From: Bacteroidota bacterium | Lineage (GTDB): Bacteria; Bacteroidota; Bacteroidia; 2-12-FULL-35-15 | DNA length: 64,000 nucleotides | Direction of reading: 5' to 3' | Assembly: GCA_947504725.1 (NCBI GenBank) | Contig: CANNHN010000001.1 | Coordinates: 457,425-521,424 of the forward strand | Part shown: positions 34,103 through 44,342 of the stretch, piece after piece | Layout: each line of letters opens with the position of its first letter | Numbering within the stretch: the first letter of the stretch is position 1 | Notes under the pieces: model-generated | What the model was told of the DNA's origin: nothing | Databases searched by the model: none | The model's input: the letters and a program-made list of their open reading frames with translations, nothing else | Made by a program: the position numbers and the translations under genes

Positions 34103-36610
34103 GTGAGCAACCATACTACTTATAATAAGTTCATCATTATTGGGTTAATTCCCTTGCTATTGTTCGCGTGCCGACCAGCACGCAAACTTCAGCAAGGCGA
34201 ATACTTGCTCCAAAAAAATCATATTGTTGATAAAGACACCAAAGTAGATAAAAGCGAAATTGAAGCTTATATCAAACAAAAACCCAATCGTAAAATTTTA
34301 TTAATCTTCCGCTTTCACCTTTGGCTACACAATTTGGCGAATGAAAATCGGATTAAACGGAAACGAATTCTTCACGATAAAAAAATGGAGAGTAGAAATG
34401 AAAGAAGAATTGCGAAAGGAAAAAAATCTAAAACTTACGATCGTCAATTGTTTGGTGAATGGCTTTTAAATGTTAGTGAAGCACCTATTGTTTATGACTC
34501 CTTAGTTTCCAAAAAATCCGCAAAACAAATTAAATTATTTCTTGACAACAAAGGATATTTCATCAGTTCCGTCAGTGATTCGGTTGTTCATTGGAGAAGA
34601 AGAAATCGTGCAAGTGTTTATTATACTATCAAAGCAGAAAAGCCTTATCTCATCAACAAAGTGGAATACAAAATTCCGGATGAACTATTAAAATATTATG
34701 TTATTTCCGATTCGGCTAATTGTCTTTTAAAACCAAGCAACAATTACGATGTAGATGTGATGCAAAAAGAACGTGAACGCATTTCGAGTGAATTAAGTAA
34801 CAACGGTTATTACCTATTTACCAAGGATTATGTCTATTACGAAATTGATAGTACAATCGAAAATAACAGAGTAAATATCACTTTGGGTATAAAAAACTAC
34901 GCCTACAAATATTCTGATTACTCTGATTCCATTATGGAAAAGCCACACCAACGCTTTTACATCAAAAATATTTATATCCAACCCGACTTTGTATCAAAGA
35001 AAATGGATTACATTCAAAAAGATACGATTAGAATAGAATCAGGAACAGGTAAAGAAATTGCAGACTCAGTAAAAGGAAAAGACGTTGATTATTATATTTT
35101 ACACACACAGGATTTGAAATTTAAAACAAGAGTTTTATTGGGTTGTGTGTTTTTAAGAAAGGGAGAACTCTACCAATTGCAGAATGTGGATGATACATAC
35201 AAGCGACTTTCGGAATTAAAGTCATTTAAAACGATTAGCATTTATTTTAAACCAGTTGGTGGCGACTTTCTTGATTGCCACATTCAATTGAGTCCTATTC
35301 CAAAACAATCGTTCACTCTCGAAACAGAAGGAACCAATACAGGAAACGGGAATTTAGGAATTTCTGGAAGTATCGTTTATCAAAATAGAAACCTATTAAA
35401 AGGCGCTGAAGTATTCGAATTAAGGCTAAAAGGCGGTATAGAAGCACAAAAAACTGCAAATAGTAATTCGGCAAACTTAAATCCTGCTTCACAATTTAAC
35501 ACCATTGAACTTGGTCCCGAATTAAACATATACATTCCACGTTTCGTAATTCCATTTAAAATAAAGGCTTCCAAACGATCAAACCCTAAAACAATTTTCA
35601 CTACTTCTTTTAATTTTCAACAACGCCCAGACTACACAAGGTATATATACAACATGTCCTATTCTTATACTTGGAAAGAAACCGCAAAAAAACGCCATAC
35701 AATAAGTCCAATCGTCATCAACTTTGTGAAAGTAGAGTTGCAAAGTAATTTTTTGGATAACATTAACGACTTGTATTTGATTAATAGCTTTACGGATCAC
35801 ATGGCAACAAGCACTCGCTATTCGTTTACATACAACGAACAAAATATTAAAAAGGAAGAAAACTTTTCTTTCTTCAGAGCGAATGGCGAATCATCTGGAA
35901 ATATTTTAAGAGGAATTTATAGTTTAGCAAACGTAATAAAAGAAAACACTTTTGTTCAAAACGACAAAGGAAGTTATACTGTTTACGATGTAGCTTACTC
36001 TCAATATTTACGCGTAGATGGTGATTTTAGATATTATTTTAATTCGAATGAAATCAACAAAGTTGTATTGCGACTAGCAGCTGGTATAGGAAAACCTTTA
36101 GCAAACTTTAAAGCTTTGCCTTTTGAGCGCAGTTTTTTTAGTGGAGGAGCCAATGGAATTCGAGCATGGCAAGCCAGAACATTAGGACCAGGTTCTTACA
36201 ATGATGGAGAAGAAATTTCATTTGGGCAAATTGGAGATGGACAAATTGAAGCCAATGTAGAATACCGTTTCAAAATGTTTAAAATGCTGAATGGTGCTAT
36301 ATTTATTGATGCAGGAAACACTTGGCTACAGAAAAAAGATGTTGGTCGTCCAGGCGGAGACTTTCAATTCGATCGCTTTACAAAAGAAATAGCAATAGGT
36401 TCGGGAGTTGGGGTAAGAGCAGATTTTGGTTTTTTTATTATCCGCTTTGATACAGGGGTAAAAATACGAGATCCAAAATTTCTTGAGGAAAAAAGATGGG
36501 TAGTTGAAAATCTATTCGATGCAGAATGGAAAAGAGTTTACCGATTAGAACATAGCAATCGAAAATACGACTTCTTTACTTTCAATTTAGGGATTGGATA
36601 TCCATTCTAA
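34103..36610 (+). CDS. tamL: TamL-type BamA-family outer membrane lipoprotein
   Basis: An 835-residue protein, counted from a GTG at 34103 (a TTG two codons earlier is possible; no ATG fits). A lipoprotein signal ends at LLLFAC (Cys ~23). Residues ~30-450 contain POTRA-like repeats, and ~450-835 form a BamA/TamA-type beta-barrel with FFSGGANGIRAWQARTLGPGSY (the conserved barrel-closing loop region) and final residue Phe. In Bacteroidota this lipidated TamA relative is thought to work with TamB in outer membrane insertion; tamB is not adjacent here. Confidence in the symbol is moderate. Confidence 0.82.
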   Translation: MSNHTTYNKFIIIGLIPLLLFACRPARKLQQGEYLLQKNHIVDKDTKVDKSEIEAYIKQKPNRKILLIFRFHLWLHNLANENRIKRKRILHDKKMESRNERRIAKGKKSKTYDRQLFGEWLLNVSEAPIVYDSLVSKKSAKQIKLFLDNKGYFISSVSDSVVHWRRRNRASVYYTIKAEKPYLINKVEYKIPDELLKYYVISDSANCLLKPSNNYDVDVMQKERERISSELSNNGYYLFTKDYVYYEIDSTIENNRVNITLGIKNYAYKYSDYSDSIMEKPHQRFYIKNIYIQPDFVSKKMDYIQKDTIRIESGTGKEIADSVKGKDVDYYILHTQDLKFKTRVLLGCVFLRKGELYQLQNVDDTYKRLSELKSFKTISIYFKPVGGDFLDCHIQLSPIPKQSFTLETEGTNTGNGNLGISGSIVYQNRNLLKGAEVFELRLKGGIEAQKTANSNSANLNPASQFNTIELGPELNIYIPRFVIPFKIKASKRSNPKTIFTTSFNFQQRPDYTRYIYNMSYSYTWKETAKKRHTISPIVINFVKVELQSNFLDNINDLYLINSFTDHMATSTRYSFTYNEQNIKKEENFSFFRANGESSGNILRGIYSLANVIKENTFVQNDKGSYTVYDVAYSQYLRVDGDFRYYFNSNEINKVVLRLAAGIGKPLANFKALPFERSFFSGGANGIRAWQARTLGPGSYNDGEEISFGQIGDGQIEANVEYRFKMFKMLNGAIFIDAGNTWLQKKDVGRPGGDFQFDRFTKEIAIGSGVGVRADFGFFIIRFDTGVKIRDPKFLEEKRWVVENLFDAEWKRVYRLEHSNRKYDFFTFNLGIGYPF

Positions 36611-36911
36611 TTTTCTTTGCTCCTTCGGAAATAGCCCTTAAAAGCTAGGTGTAATAGGAACGCAGATTTTTTTATGATTTTCATGATAAAAAATGATTTT
36701 TCTCTAGATGTTTTTAGGATTTTAAAATGATTTTTTTTTGGCTTAGCCAAAAACCTGAATATCAGCACAAATAGGGTTTCTAAATTTTCATTTTATTCAA
36801 TTCGTAAAATTTCTTAGCTTTGCCTTCCTAAAAATTCAGTTATCTGATAATGGTTAATTTGGAAACAACCTTATAACTTTATTACCATATAACTTTATAA
36901 CTATAAAAAAG
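36611..36911 (+). promoter_or_regulatory. Intergenic region with half of a GGAACGCAGATTT element and the aldolase promoter
   Basis: The 301-base gap after tamL contains TAGGAACGCAGATTTTT (from 36654), followed by TATGATTTTCATGAT-like AT-rich sequence; this matches one end of the element at 52034-52210, but no matching second end was found. A TAGCTTTG -7 box (36815-36822) lies ~90 bases before the aldolase start. No other feature is seen. Confidence 0.5.
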
Positions 36912-37967
36912 ATGGCATCTAAAAAAATTGAAGAGTTATTGGGCGCTAATGCTAGCCTACTAAGTCACACTTGTAAAACCATTTCAAAAGAGAATATTCA
37001 TTTACCGGGTTGCGATTTTGTAGATCGTATCTTCCAACAAACCAACCGCAGTCCACAAGTATTGCGCAGTTTGCAACAATTGTATGGAACAGGAAGATTA
37101 GCCAATACAGGCTATATGAGTATTTTACCAGTTGATCAAGGGATTGAACACAGTGCTGGTGCTTCATTTGCTCCAAATCCAATCTATTTTGATTCAGAAA
37201 ACATTGTAAAACTTGCTATTGAAGGTGGATGCAACGCTGTTGCTTCAACTTATGGAGTTTTGGCTTCTGTATCTCGCAAATACGCACATAAAATTCCATT
37301 CATAGTAAAAATTAATCACAACGAATTTTTAACCTACCCAAATAAATTTGACCAAATAATGTTTGGAACGGTTGAAGAAGCCTGGAACATGGGGGCTGTA
37401 GCCGTTGGTGCCACTATTTATTTTGGCTCACCTGAATCATCTCGTCAAATTGTAGAAGTAGCACAAGCCTTTGCAAGAGCTCACGAATTAGGAATGGCAA
37501 CGGTTTTATGGTGCTATACTCGTAACAATGGATTTAAAAAAGATGGAGTTGATTACCACACTGCAACCGATTTATCTTCTCAAGCGAATCATTTAGGAGT
37601 AACAATACAAGCAGATATTATCAAACAAAAATTATCCGATAAAAATGGTGGATACACTGCTGTAAATTTTGGCAAAACACATCCAAAAGTGTATTCCGAA
37701 TTAACTACTGACAATCCAATTGATTTATGTCGTTACCAAGTTGCAAATTGCTACATGGGAAGAATGGGATTAATTAATTCAGGCGGAGAATCAAAAGGCG
37801 CTTCAGACTTAGCCGAAGCAGTTACTACAGCAGTTATTAATAAACGTGCAGGCGGACAAGGTTTAATATCTGGTAGAAAAGCATTCCAAAAACCTGTGAA
37901 AGAAGGTGTGGAATTGTTGAATACTATTCAAGATGTTTATTTAGATAAGACTATTACAATTGCATAA
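36912..37967 (+). CDS. fbaB: Class I fructose-bisphosphate aldolase (DhnA/FbaB type)
   Basis: A 351-residue aldolase of the archaeal/DhnA class I type. Characteristic segments are [14 protein letters not shown] (~75-88), [10 protein letters not shown] (~133-142) with the lysine-containing strand, and the phosphate-binding C-terminal [12 protein letters not shown]. It cleaves fructose-1,6-bisphosphate by a Schiff-base mechanism in glycolysis or gluconeogenesis, and no metal is needed. It is monocistronic with a -7 promoter box ~90 bases upstream. The long extra N-terminus (~60 residues) is common in this subgroup. Confidence 0.9.
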   Translation: MASKKIEELLGANASLLSHTCKTISKENIHLPGCDFVDRIFQQTNRSPQVLRSLQQLYGTGRLANTGYMSILPVDQGIEHSAGASFAPNPIYFDSENIVKLAIEGGCNAVASTYGVLASVSRKYAHKIPFIVKINHNEFLTYPNKFDQIMFGTVEEAWNMGAVAVGATIYFGSPESSRQIVEVAQAFARAHELGMATVLWCYTRNNGFKKDGVDYHTATDLSSQANHLGVTIQADIIKQKLSDKNGGYTAVNFGKTHPKVYSELTTDNPIDLCRYQVANCYMGRMGLINSGGESKGASDLAEAVTTAVINKRAGGQGLISGRKAFQKPVKEGVELLNTIQDVYLDKTITIA

Positions 37968-37969
37968 AA

Positions 37970-38053
37970 AGTAGCAGGCAGCAAGTATCAGGTATCAAGA
38001 CCTTTTACGAAATACATTTTGAACTGCTACCTGATACTTGATACTTAATACTA
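37970..38053. repeat. GTATCAGG-type inverted repeat, copy 1
   Basis: The left arm (~37972-38001) has AGTATCAGGTATCAAG; the right arm (~38027-38052) has CTACCTGATACTTGATACTT. The element fills the 92-base gap between the aldolase gene and accD, ending a few bases before the accD start. A related element follows pnp. Confidence 0.6.
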
Positions 38054-38059
38054 AAAAAG

Positions 38060-38911
38060 ATGAGTTGGTTTAAACGTAAAAAAGAAGGTATTTCAACATC
38101 AACTAAGGAGAAAAAAGAAACTCCTGAAGGTTTGTGGTATAAATGTCCTTCTTGCAAAAAGATAACAAACACTACTGAACATGAGTTAAATCTTTATGTT
38201 TGTCAGGGTGAAGATTGTCAATATCACGAAAAATTAGGTTCTGCAGAATATTTCAAAATCATTTTCGATAACAATGAATTTGTAGAATTGAATGAAAATC
38301 TTACAGCTGGTGACCCATTAGAATTTGTGGATACAAAAAAATATGAAGATAGATTGATTGATTCTGCTAAAAAAACAGGTTTAAAAGACGCTTTGAGAAC
38401 AGGACACGGAAAAGTAGAAGGAGAAGATTTGGTGATTGCGTGCATGGATTTCAGTTTTATTGGTGGTTCGATGGGATCGGTAGTAGGTGAAAAAATTGCT
38501 AGAGCTTGTGATTATTGCATCGAAAAACGTATTCCATTAATGATTATCTCCAAATCGGGCGGTGCTCGCATGATGGAAGCAGCTTTCTCTTTAATGCAAA
38601 TGGCAAAAACGTCAGCTAAACTTTCATTAATGTCGGAAGCAAAAGTACCTTATATCTCTTTCCTAACTGACCCGACAACGGGCGGAGTTACTGCATCGTA
38701 TGCGATGTTGGGCGACTTAAACATAGCTGAGCCTGGCGCTTTGATTGGATTTGCTGGTCCGCGTGTAGTAAAAGAAACTATTGGAAAAGACTTACCTAAA
38801 GGCTTCCAAACCTCTGAATTTGTTTTGGAACATGGCTTTTTGGATAAAATCGTGAATCGTAAGGAATTGAAGCCTAAATTGGCTCAATTGCTTAGAATGT
38901 TTAAGAATTAA
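38060..38911 (+). CDS. accD: Acetyl-CoA carboxylase carboxyltransferase subunit beta
   Basis: A 283-residue protein. The N-terminal zinc ribbon has C29, C32, C48 and C53, and the carboxyltransferase crotonase fold follows ([27 protein letters not shown] oxyanion region; [13 protein letters not shown]). With AccA it transfers CO2 from carboxybiotin to acetyl-CoA, making malonyl-CoA for fatty acid and probably flexirubin polyene synthesis. accA is not in the window. It is preceded by a GTATCAGG-type repeat and followed by rpsO. Confidence 0.95.
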   Translation: MSWFKRKKEGISTSTKEKKETPEGLWYKCPSCKKITNTTEHELNLYVCQGEDCQYHEKLGSAEYFKIIFDNNEFVELNENLTAGDPLEFVDTKKYEDRLIDSAKKTGLKDALRTGHGKVEGEDLVIACMDFSFIGGSMGSVVGEKIARACDYCIEKRIPLMIISKSGGARMMEAAFSLMQMAKTSAKLSLMSEAKVPYISFLTDPTTGGVTASYAMLGDLNIAEPGALIGFAGPRVVKETIGKDLPKGFQTSEFVLEHGFLDKIVNRKELKPKLAQLLRMFKN

Positions 38912-38920
38912 AGAAAATTA

Positions 38921-38950
38921 TTGCGGATTTAAAAAGATTAATTATCTTTG
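38921..38950 (+). promoter_or_regulatory. rpsO promoter: exact TTG-N19-TATCTTTG
   Basis: TTG (38921-38923), a 19-base spacer and TATCTTTG (38943-38950) followed by C: a full match to the Bacteroidota sigma-A consensus, 35 bases before the rpsO ATG. Confidence 0.8.
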
Positions 38951-38985
38951 CAGTCCTTAAAAATAAAAACAAAAAGACGAATACA

Positions 38986-39255
38986 ATGTATTTAACAGCA
39001 GAAATTAAAAAAGACATTTTCAAAAAGTTCGGAAAATCAGAAAAAGACACTGGATCTTCTGAAGGACAAATCGCTTTATTCTCATTTAGAATTGACCATT
39101 TGACTGAGCATTTGAAAAAAAATAAAAAAGATTTTGGAACTCAAAAATCTCTTATCGCATTAGTTGCTAGCAGACGTAGTTTATTAGATTACGTAAAAGA
39201 AAACGATATCGAAAGATACCGTGCTATCGTTAAGAAACTTGATCTAAGAAAATAA
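38986..39255 (+). CDS. rpsO: 30S ribosomal protein S15
   Basis: An 89-residue protein of canonical length with the S15 pattern: KFGKSEKDTGSSEGQIALF, the rRNA-binding IDHLTEHLKKNKKDF (split across helices), and SRRSLLDYVKEND then RYRAIVKKLDLRK. It binds the three-way junction of 16S rRNA early in assembly. The rpsO-pnp order is the common bacterial arrangement, but here each has its own signals: a strong promoter before and a terminator after rpsO. Confidence 0.98.
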   Translation: MYLTAEIKKDIFKKFGKSEKDTGSSEGQIALFSFRIDHLTEHLKKNKKDFGTQKSLIALVASRRSLLDYVKENDIERYRAIVKKLDLRK

Positions 39256-39283
39256 GTTTGATATTCTTAAGATAACCTTTACA

Positions 39284-39315
39284 AAGGCATTCTACTTTAC
39301 AGTAGAATGCTTTTT
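39284..39315 (+). terminator. rpsO terminator
   Basis: GCATTCTAC and GTAGAATGC pair perfectly around a 6-base loop (tttaca), preceded by AAAG and followed by TTTTT. It lies between rpsO and pnp. Confidence 0.85.
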
Positions 39316-39393
39316 GTGTATATACGCAAAAGGAATTTTTTATAATAAAATAATAGGTAGGTAAAGAAAACAATAAATTAAAAACAAAAAAAC

Positions 39394-41538
39394 ATGTCAC
39401 AAATTGGAATTACACACACGTTCGCACTAGCTGATGGACGTGAAATCACACTCGAAACAGGAAAATTAGCAAAACAAGCAGACGGATCTGTAGTAGTAAA
39501 AATGGGCAACACGATGTTGCTTGCAACAATCGTATCTAACAAAGATGCAAAAGAAGGAACAGACTTTTTACCATTGTCTGTTGATTATCAAGAAAAATTC
39601 GCGGCTGCAGGCCGTTTCCCAGGAGGTTTTTTTAAACGTGAAGCAAGAATATCGGATTATGAAGTTTTAATTTGCCGCTTGGTAGATAGAGCTTTACGCC
39701 CACTTTTCCCTTCCGATTATCACTCTGATACACAAGTATTGATCTCTTTAATTTCTGGCGATAAAAACACAATGCCTGATGCATTGGCTTGTTTAGCAGC
39801 TTCTGCAGCTATTTCTGTTTCTGACATTCCGTTTGACGGACCAGTTTCTGAAGTACGTGTTGCAAAAGTGGATGGCAAATTAATGATCAACCCATCTGTT
39901 GAAGATAATGCAAAATCAACGTTAGATATGATTATCGCTGCTTCTGCAAAAGACATCATGATGGTGGAAGGTGAAATGAATGAGATTTCTGAAGCAGAAA
40001 TGTTGGAAGCAATTAAATTCGGTCACGAAGCAATCAAATTACAAATCAATGCGATTAAGGAATTGGTTGCTAAAGTTGAAGCTATAAAAGGTAAAATTGT
40101 TAAACGTGAATACAATCATGAAACAAATGATGCTGAGTTAGAAACTCGCGTTCACAAAGCACTTTACGATAAAGCATACGCTGTAGCTAAATCTCAAAAC
40201 CCAAATAAAAAAGAACGTGGCGCTGCTTTCAAGGCTGTTGTAAATGAGTTTATTGATGGTTTAACAGAAGAAGAAAAAGCAACAACAAATATTTCTTTGG
40301 TAAAAAAATATTATCACGATGTTGAATACGATGCAGTACGTAGATTCGTATTAGATGAAAGAGCTCGTTTAGATGGTCGTAAAACTGACCAAATCCGCCC
40401 TATCTGGAGCGAAATTGGGTACTTACCTTCTGCTCATGGTTCTGCTGTTTTCACACGTGGTGAAACTCAATCGTTGACTACTGTTACATTGGGAACTAAA
40501 TTAGATTTACAATCTCAGGATAGAGCTTTGTTTCAAGGACAAAACAATTTCATGCTACATTACAACTTTCCTGCATTTTCTACAGGTGAAGTAAAACCAA
40601 ACCGTGGACCAGGAAGACGTGAAGTAGGTCATGGTAACTTGGCTGAACGTGCTTTGAGAAAAGTACTTTCTCCAGAAAACCCATATACTATTCGTATCGT
40701 TTCTGATATTTTAGAATCAAACGGTTCATCATCTATGGCAACAGTTTGTGCTGGAACACTAGCATTGATGGATGCTGGAGTTAAAATCACAAAACCAGTT
40801 TCTGGTATTGCAATGGGTTTAATTACGGATGATAAAGGAAAATATGCAATTCTTTCCGACATCTTAGGTGATGAAGATCACTTGGGTGATATGGACTTTA
40901 AAGTTACTGGAACAAAAGACGGAATCACTGCTTGTCAAATGGATTTGAAAGTAGATGGTTTACCTTACGAAGTTATGGCTGAAGCTTTAGAACAAGCTAA
41001 AAAAGGACGTTTACACATCTTAGGTGAAATGGCGAAAACCATTACAGCTAGTCGTGAAGATTATAAATCACACGCTCCACGCATTGTAAAAATGACTATT
41101 CCTAAAGAATTTATCGGTGCAATCATCGGACCTGGAGGGAAAATCATTCAAGAAATGCAACGCGAAACAGGTGCTACCATTGTTATTGAAGAAAAAGATG
41201 GAATGGGTCACATTGATATCGTAGCAGTTGATAAAGAAAAAATTGATGCAGTATTAGCTAAAATTAAAGGTATCGTTGCTCAACCAGAAGTGGGAGAAGT
41301 TTACGAAGGAAAAGTAAAATCAATTATGGCATTTGGTGCTTTCGTTGAATTTATGCCTGGTAAAGATGGCTTGTTACACATCTCTGAAGTAAATCATTCT
41401 AGACTTGAAAGTATGGATGGCGTATTGAAAGAAGGAGAAAAAATACAAGTGAAATTAATTGGAGTTGATCCTAAAACAGGAAAATTCAAATTGTCTCGCA
41501 AAGTATTATTGCCAAAGCCAGAAGCAGCAGCTAATTAG
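39394..41538 (+). CDS. pnp: Polyribonucleotide nucleotidyltransferase
   Basis: A 714-residue PNPase with two RNase PH domains (~10-225 and ~330-560; [32 protein letters not shown]), a helical linker, a KH domain ([18 protein letters not shown], ~573-590) and an S1 domain ([20 protein letters not shown]). It degrades RNA phosphorolytically from the 3' end and may act with RNase E-type complexes. The length is typical. A terminator and a complex nested repeat region follow the stop codon. Confidence 0.97.
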   Translation: MSQIGITHTFALADGREITLETGKLAKQADGSVVVKMGNTMLLATIVSNKDAKEGTDFLPLSVDYQEKFAAAGRFPGGFFKREARISDYEVLICRLVDRALRPLFPSDYHSDTQVLISLISGDKNTMPDALACLAASAAISVSDIPFDGPVSEVRVAKVDGKLMINPSVEDNAKSTLDMIIAASAKDIMMVEGEMNEISEAEMLEAIKFGHEAIKLQINAIKELVAKVEAIKGKIVKREYNHETNDAELETRVHKALYDKAYAVAKSQNPNKKERGAAFKAVVNEFIDGLTEEEKATTNISLVKKYYHDVEYDAVRRFVLDERARLDGRKTDQIRPIWSEIGYLPSAHGSAVFTRGETQSLTTVTLGTKLDLQSQDRALFQGQNNFMLHYNFPAFSTGEVKPNRGPGRREVGHGNLAERALRKVLSPENPYTIRIVSDILESNGSSSMATVCAGTLALMDAGVKITKPVSGIAMGLITDDKGKYAILSDILGDEDHLGDMDFKVTGTKDGITACQMDLKVDGLPYEVMAEALEQAKKGRLHILGEMAKTITASREDYKSHAPRIVKMTIPKEFIGAIIGPGGKIIQEMQRETGATIVIEEKDGMGHIDIVAVDKEKIDAVLAKIKGIVAQPEVGEVYEGKVKSIMAFGAFVEFMPGKDGLLHISEVNHSRLESMDGVLKEGEKIQVKLIGVDPKTGKFKLSRKVLLPKPEAAAN

Positions 41539-41566
41539 TAGCAGGTAGCTAGTATCAGGTATCAGG

Positions 41567-41605
41567 ATAAAAAAGAACTCTCATCGAAAGGTGGGAGTTT
41601 TTTTT
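41567..41605 (+). terminator. pnp terminator
   Basis: AACTCTCATC-GAAA-GGTGGGAGTT forms a 10-bp stem (two G-U pairs) with a GAAA tetraloop, followed by a run of eight T. Confidence 0.8.
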
Positions 41606-41625
41606 ATTTCTAGCATTCTACGGAT

Positions 41626-41676
41626 CGTCATTGCGAGTCCCGTCCCGAATTCTTCGGTACAGGACTCGCAATGACG
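41626..41676. repeat. REP-like palindrome CGTCATTGCGAGTCC...GGACTCGCAATGACG
   Basis: Perfect 15-bp arms separated by 21 bases; non-coding. The CGTCAT...ATGACG ends are shared with the GIY-YIG-unit repeats, although the inner sequence differs. It lies inside the larger GTATCAGG-type element. Confidence 0.75.
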
Positions 41677-41873
41677 ACACAACAAACACAAAGTCCTGAT
41701 ACCTGATACTTGCTACTTGATACTTTCTTCGGAAACTGCCACCATTAAGGATTTCACTCAAAACTCCATCCATCGGCAAAAAAACCTCCTTTATCCCGAA
41801 AAAAATGTAATTTAGTTGAAACTTTTAGGAAACAATAGCGTATAGTTATAGGTTTTAAATTATACCCCAATTT

Positions 41874-42743
41874 ATGAGACAACTCAAGATATCCAAACAG
41901 GTTACCAACCGAGAAACAGCATCCTTAGACAAGTATTTACAAGAAATAGGGAAAGTAGATTTAATTACAGCAGATGAAGAAGTTGAATTGGCGCGTAAAA
42001 TTCGTGCTGGAGACCAATCTGCTCTAGAAAAACTGACAAAAGCCAATTTACGTTTCGTTGTATCGGTATCTAAACAATATCAAAATCAAGGTTTAAGTTT
42101 ACCCGATTTAATTAACGAAGGAAATTTAGGTTTGATTAAAGCCGCACAACGTTTTGATGAAACACGTGGTTTTAAATTTATCTCTTATGCCGTTTGGTGG
42201 ATTCGTCAATCCATTCTTCAGGCTTTGGCGGAACAATCTCGTATTGTTCGTTTGCCTTTGAACAAAATTGGTTCTATCAATAAAATCAATAAAACATTTT
42301 CGAAATTAGAGCAGGAATATGAGCGTGAGCCGAGTCCAGCCGAAATTGCTGTAATGTTAGAAATTACAGAACAGGAAGTAAAAGAATCCATGAAAAATAC
42401 GGGCCGCCACGTTTCTATGGATGCGCCTTTAACAACTGGTGACGACAATGCAGGTAGCATGTACGATGTTATGCAAGCAGAAGATAGCCCAAGCCCAGAA
42501 TTTGGATTATTAAACGAATCTTTACGCAGAGAGATTGAACGCGCTTTACATACTCTTACTTCACGTGAAGCAGATGTTGTTCGTTTGTACTTTGGATTAA
42601 GCGGAGAACACGCAATGACTTTAGAAGAGATTGGTGAAAAATTTGATTTAACTCGTGAGCGTGTTCGTCAAATTAAAGAAAAAGCAATTCGCAGATTAAA
42701 ACATACTTCTCGAAGTAAAATTCTTAAAACCTACTTAGGATAA
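41874..42743 (+). CDS. rpoD: RNA polymerase primary sigma factor (RpoD/SigA)
   Basis: A 289-residue group 1 sigma factor, short as usual in Bacteroidota because most of region 1.1 and the non-conserved region are missing. Region 1.2 is at ~14-50, region 2 at ~55-125 ([49 protein letters not shown]), region 3 at ~130-200 and region 4 at ~225-285 with [20 protein letters not shown]. It directs RNA polymerase to TTG-N19-TAnnTTTG promoters such as those found in this window. A one-base gap separates it from a degenerate receiver gene. Confidence 0.96.
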   Translation: MRQLKISKQVTNRETASLDKYLQEIGKVDLITADEEVELARKIRAGDQSALEKLTKANLRFVVSVSKQYQNQGLSLPDLINEGNLGLIKAAQRFDETRGFKFISYAVWWIRQSILQALAEQSRIVRLPLNKIGSINKINKTFSKLEQEYEREPSPAEIAVMLEITEQEVKESMKNTGRHVSMDAPLTTGDDNAGSMYDVMQAEDSPSPEFGLLNESLRREIERALHTLTSREADVVRLYFGLSGEHAMTLEEIGEKFDLTRERVRQIKEKAIRRLKHTSRSKILKTYLG

Positions 42744-42744
42744 A

Positions 42745-43116
42745 TTGAAAACAAAAACAGTTTATATAATTGAACAAGACCGCATCACTTCTTTGGATTT
42801 GAAAATGAAGTTTGAAAGGTCAGGATATAATACTGTTCACGTAAACTCATTTGTAAAAAACGAAAACCAATTAGATAACATTCCTGATTTAATTGTAGCC
42901 TATTCCGATATGCGTCAAATGCCTGGATTTGATAAAATAAGAAGTGTTTTTATAGAAAACAAAACGCCCATTATTTGTATTGGAACAAAAAGCGATTTCG
43001 AAACACAAGAAGTTTGCAAAGAATTAAACATTGTAGGAATGTTTATAAAACCCTTTAATAGCAGAGACCTAATAACATTTACTGACGACTTTTTTGTTCC
43101 CGTAAATGCGAGATGA
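42745..43116 (+). CDS. Degenerate receiver-domain protein coupled to rpoD
   Basis: A 123-residue single receiver-like domain. Acidic residues E10 and D12 and the conserved lysine K102 (FIKPFN) are in place, but the usual phosphoacceptor position after PDLIVA is Y53; an Asp (D55) occurs two residues later in a DMRQMPG loop. It may therefore be a pseudo-receiver or an atypical one. The start is a TTG immediately after the rpoD stop codon (next Met is residue 21), so it is probably translated by coupling to rpoD. A link to sigma-factor control is an inference from that position only. Confidence 0.65.
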   Translation: MKTKTVYIIEQDRITSLDLKMKFERSGYNTVHVNSFVKNENQLDNIPDLIVAYSDMRQMPGFDKIRSVFIENKTPIICIGTKSDFETQEVCKELNIVGMFIKPFNSRDLITFTDDFFVPVNAR

Positions 43117-43137
43117 TAATTGTGATTGATTAAAATT

Positions 43138-43173
43138 TTAAAAAGAGAGTTCCCTTGCGGAGCTCTTTTTTTT
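43138..43173 (+). terminator. Terminator of the rpoD operon
   Basis: AAAAAGAGAGTTCC-cttgc-GGAGCTCTTTTT forms a stem with a small bulge, followed by a long T tract. It lies just after the degenerate receiver gene. Confidence 0.6.
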
Positions 43174-43245
43174 TGAAAAATGTTATATTTAATAACAAAA
43201 ACTATTCACTATACTATATTATATTTGATAAATTCGCTTATAATC

Positions 43246-43803
43246 ATGAAACGTTTTCTAATACAATTCCTTCTTTTTATAAGCACAACAGTGCTTCGAG
43301 CACAAAATCCAGAAGTAGAAAAACTATTGGAAGGAGAATTGAAAATGACTTATCCCAGTATTTATTTTGTACACAATTCAACAGACTATGCTGCAATGGG
43401 ATACACGGTAGATTCTTGTTTTAAATACATAGCAAGCCATTTAAAATACCTGAATAGCATTGTTATTTGGCGCGATAGCAGTGAAACAGAACAGCTGACA
43501 ACTGGCAGGATAAAAAAATTAAAACTTGATTTGAATAAATATGTTCCATCCCGAAATATTGATATCGAATCGATGGAGAATCAACAGAAAATTTCTCAGC
43601 GCACAATCAACAAGGCTACTACCGATAAACAAAAACAACATTTATTATCCTTCAACAGCGTTCTTGATGTAAGCGGAGCTATTCGTCACAGAAAAAAATG
43701 GAGAAGAACACACGTGGATGGCCGAATATTTTGCAGAGAATGCTGGCAACGTGGCGTTTTCTTTCGGAAGAAGGTAAAGAAAAAAGAGGATGTGAAGAAG
43801 TAA
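43246..43803 (+). CDS. Secreted hypothetical protein
   Basis: A 185-residue protein from the ATG at 43246, chosen because it gives a clean signal peptide (MKRFLIQFLLFISTTVLRAQ); the open frame extends 22 codons further upstream without one. The mature part has no motif I recognise; it contains a D-S-C-F-K-Y segment and ends in a very basic region (RKKWRRTHVDGR, then RKKVKKKEDVKK) with a C-R-E-C pair. Location is probably periplasmic. The function is unknown. Confidence 0.55.
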   Translation: MKRFLIQFLLFISTTVLRAQNPEVEKLLEGELKMTYPSIYFVHNSTDYAAMGYTVDSCFKYIASHLKYLNSIVIWRDSSETEQLTTGRIKKLKLDLNKYVPSRNIDIESMENQQKISQRTINKATTDKQKQHLLSFNSVLDVSGAIRHRKKWRRTHVDGRIFCRECWQRGVFFRKKVKKKEDVKK

Positions 43804-43854
43804 CCAATAAACAGTTCAATTACACTATTTTACACTTTTTATAAAATTTAAAAC

Positions 43855-44244
43855 ATGAAACCATTAATTTGTCTGATTCTTTTCATCCTTTCCTCTTCTT
43901 GTCTTATTGGTCAAGAAATGGATTGCAAAAAATTCAAAGAAGGAACATTTAAAACTATACAAGGAAATGGATTTCCAGAAACTACAATCAGAAGAAAAGG
44001 GAACATTCAAAAAGAAAAAACACAAGGAAAAAAAGGCACTTCTGAATTAACGGTAAAATGGATAGATGATTGCACCTATACATTAACTCCAACGGAAAAA
44101 ACTCTAAAGGAAAGCCCTACTCTTCCTAAAAACATGGTTCTGACTGTGAAAATAACTGAAGTGAAAGAGCATTCATATATCCAAACTACCTCTTGTAATG
44201 TTTTTGATTTAATAATGACATTTGAAATTTATAAAATAAAGTAG
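43855..44244 (+). CDS. Secreted small hypothetical protein
   Basis: A 129-residue protein with a signal peptide ending at CLIGQ (~21); the SSCLIGQ segment could instead be read as a weak lipoprotein site. The mature part (CKKFKEGTFKTIQ, WIDDCTYTLTP, HSYIQTTSCNVFD) has three cysteines and an alternating beta pattern similar to small lipocalin-like Bacteroidota proteins. No family is recognised with certainty. It stands alone between the rpoD region and rpe. Confidence 0.55.
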   Translation: MKPLICLILFILSSSCLIGQEMDCKKFKEGTFKTIQGNGFPETTIRRKGNIQKEKTQGKKGTSELTVKWIDDCTYTLTPTEKTLKESPTLPKNMVLTVKITEVKEHSYIQTTSCNVFDLIMTFEIYKIK

Positions 44245-44342
44245 AAAAGTTGATTAATAAAGACTCTTTCAAATTCAAAATGCCAAGGAAAAACAAACAC
44301 ATTTTTTCGTACTTTTACGGCTCATTAAATAACCAATAAACA

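Larger units (their letters stand above)
41538..41722. repeat. GTATCAGG-type inverted repeat, copy 2, with nested terminator and REP palindrome
   Basis: The left arm (~41541-41570) contains AGTATCAGGTATCAGGA; the right arm (~41694-41722) contains TCCTGATACCTGATACTTG. Between them are the pnp terminator (41567-41605) and a second palindrome (41626-41676), so at least two repeat types are nested. The element starts within a few bases of the pnp stop codon. Confidence 0.65.
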
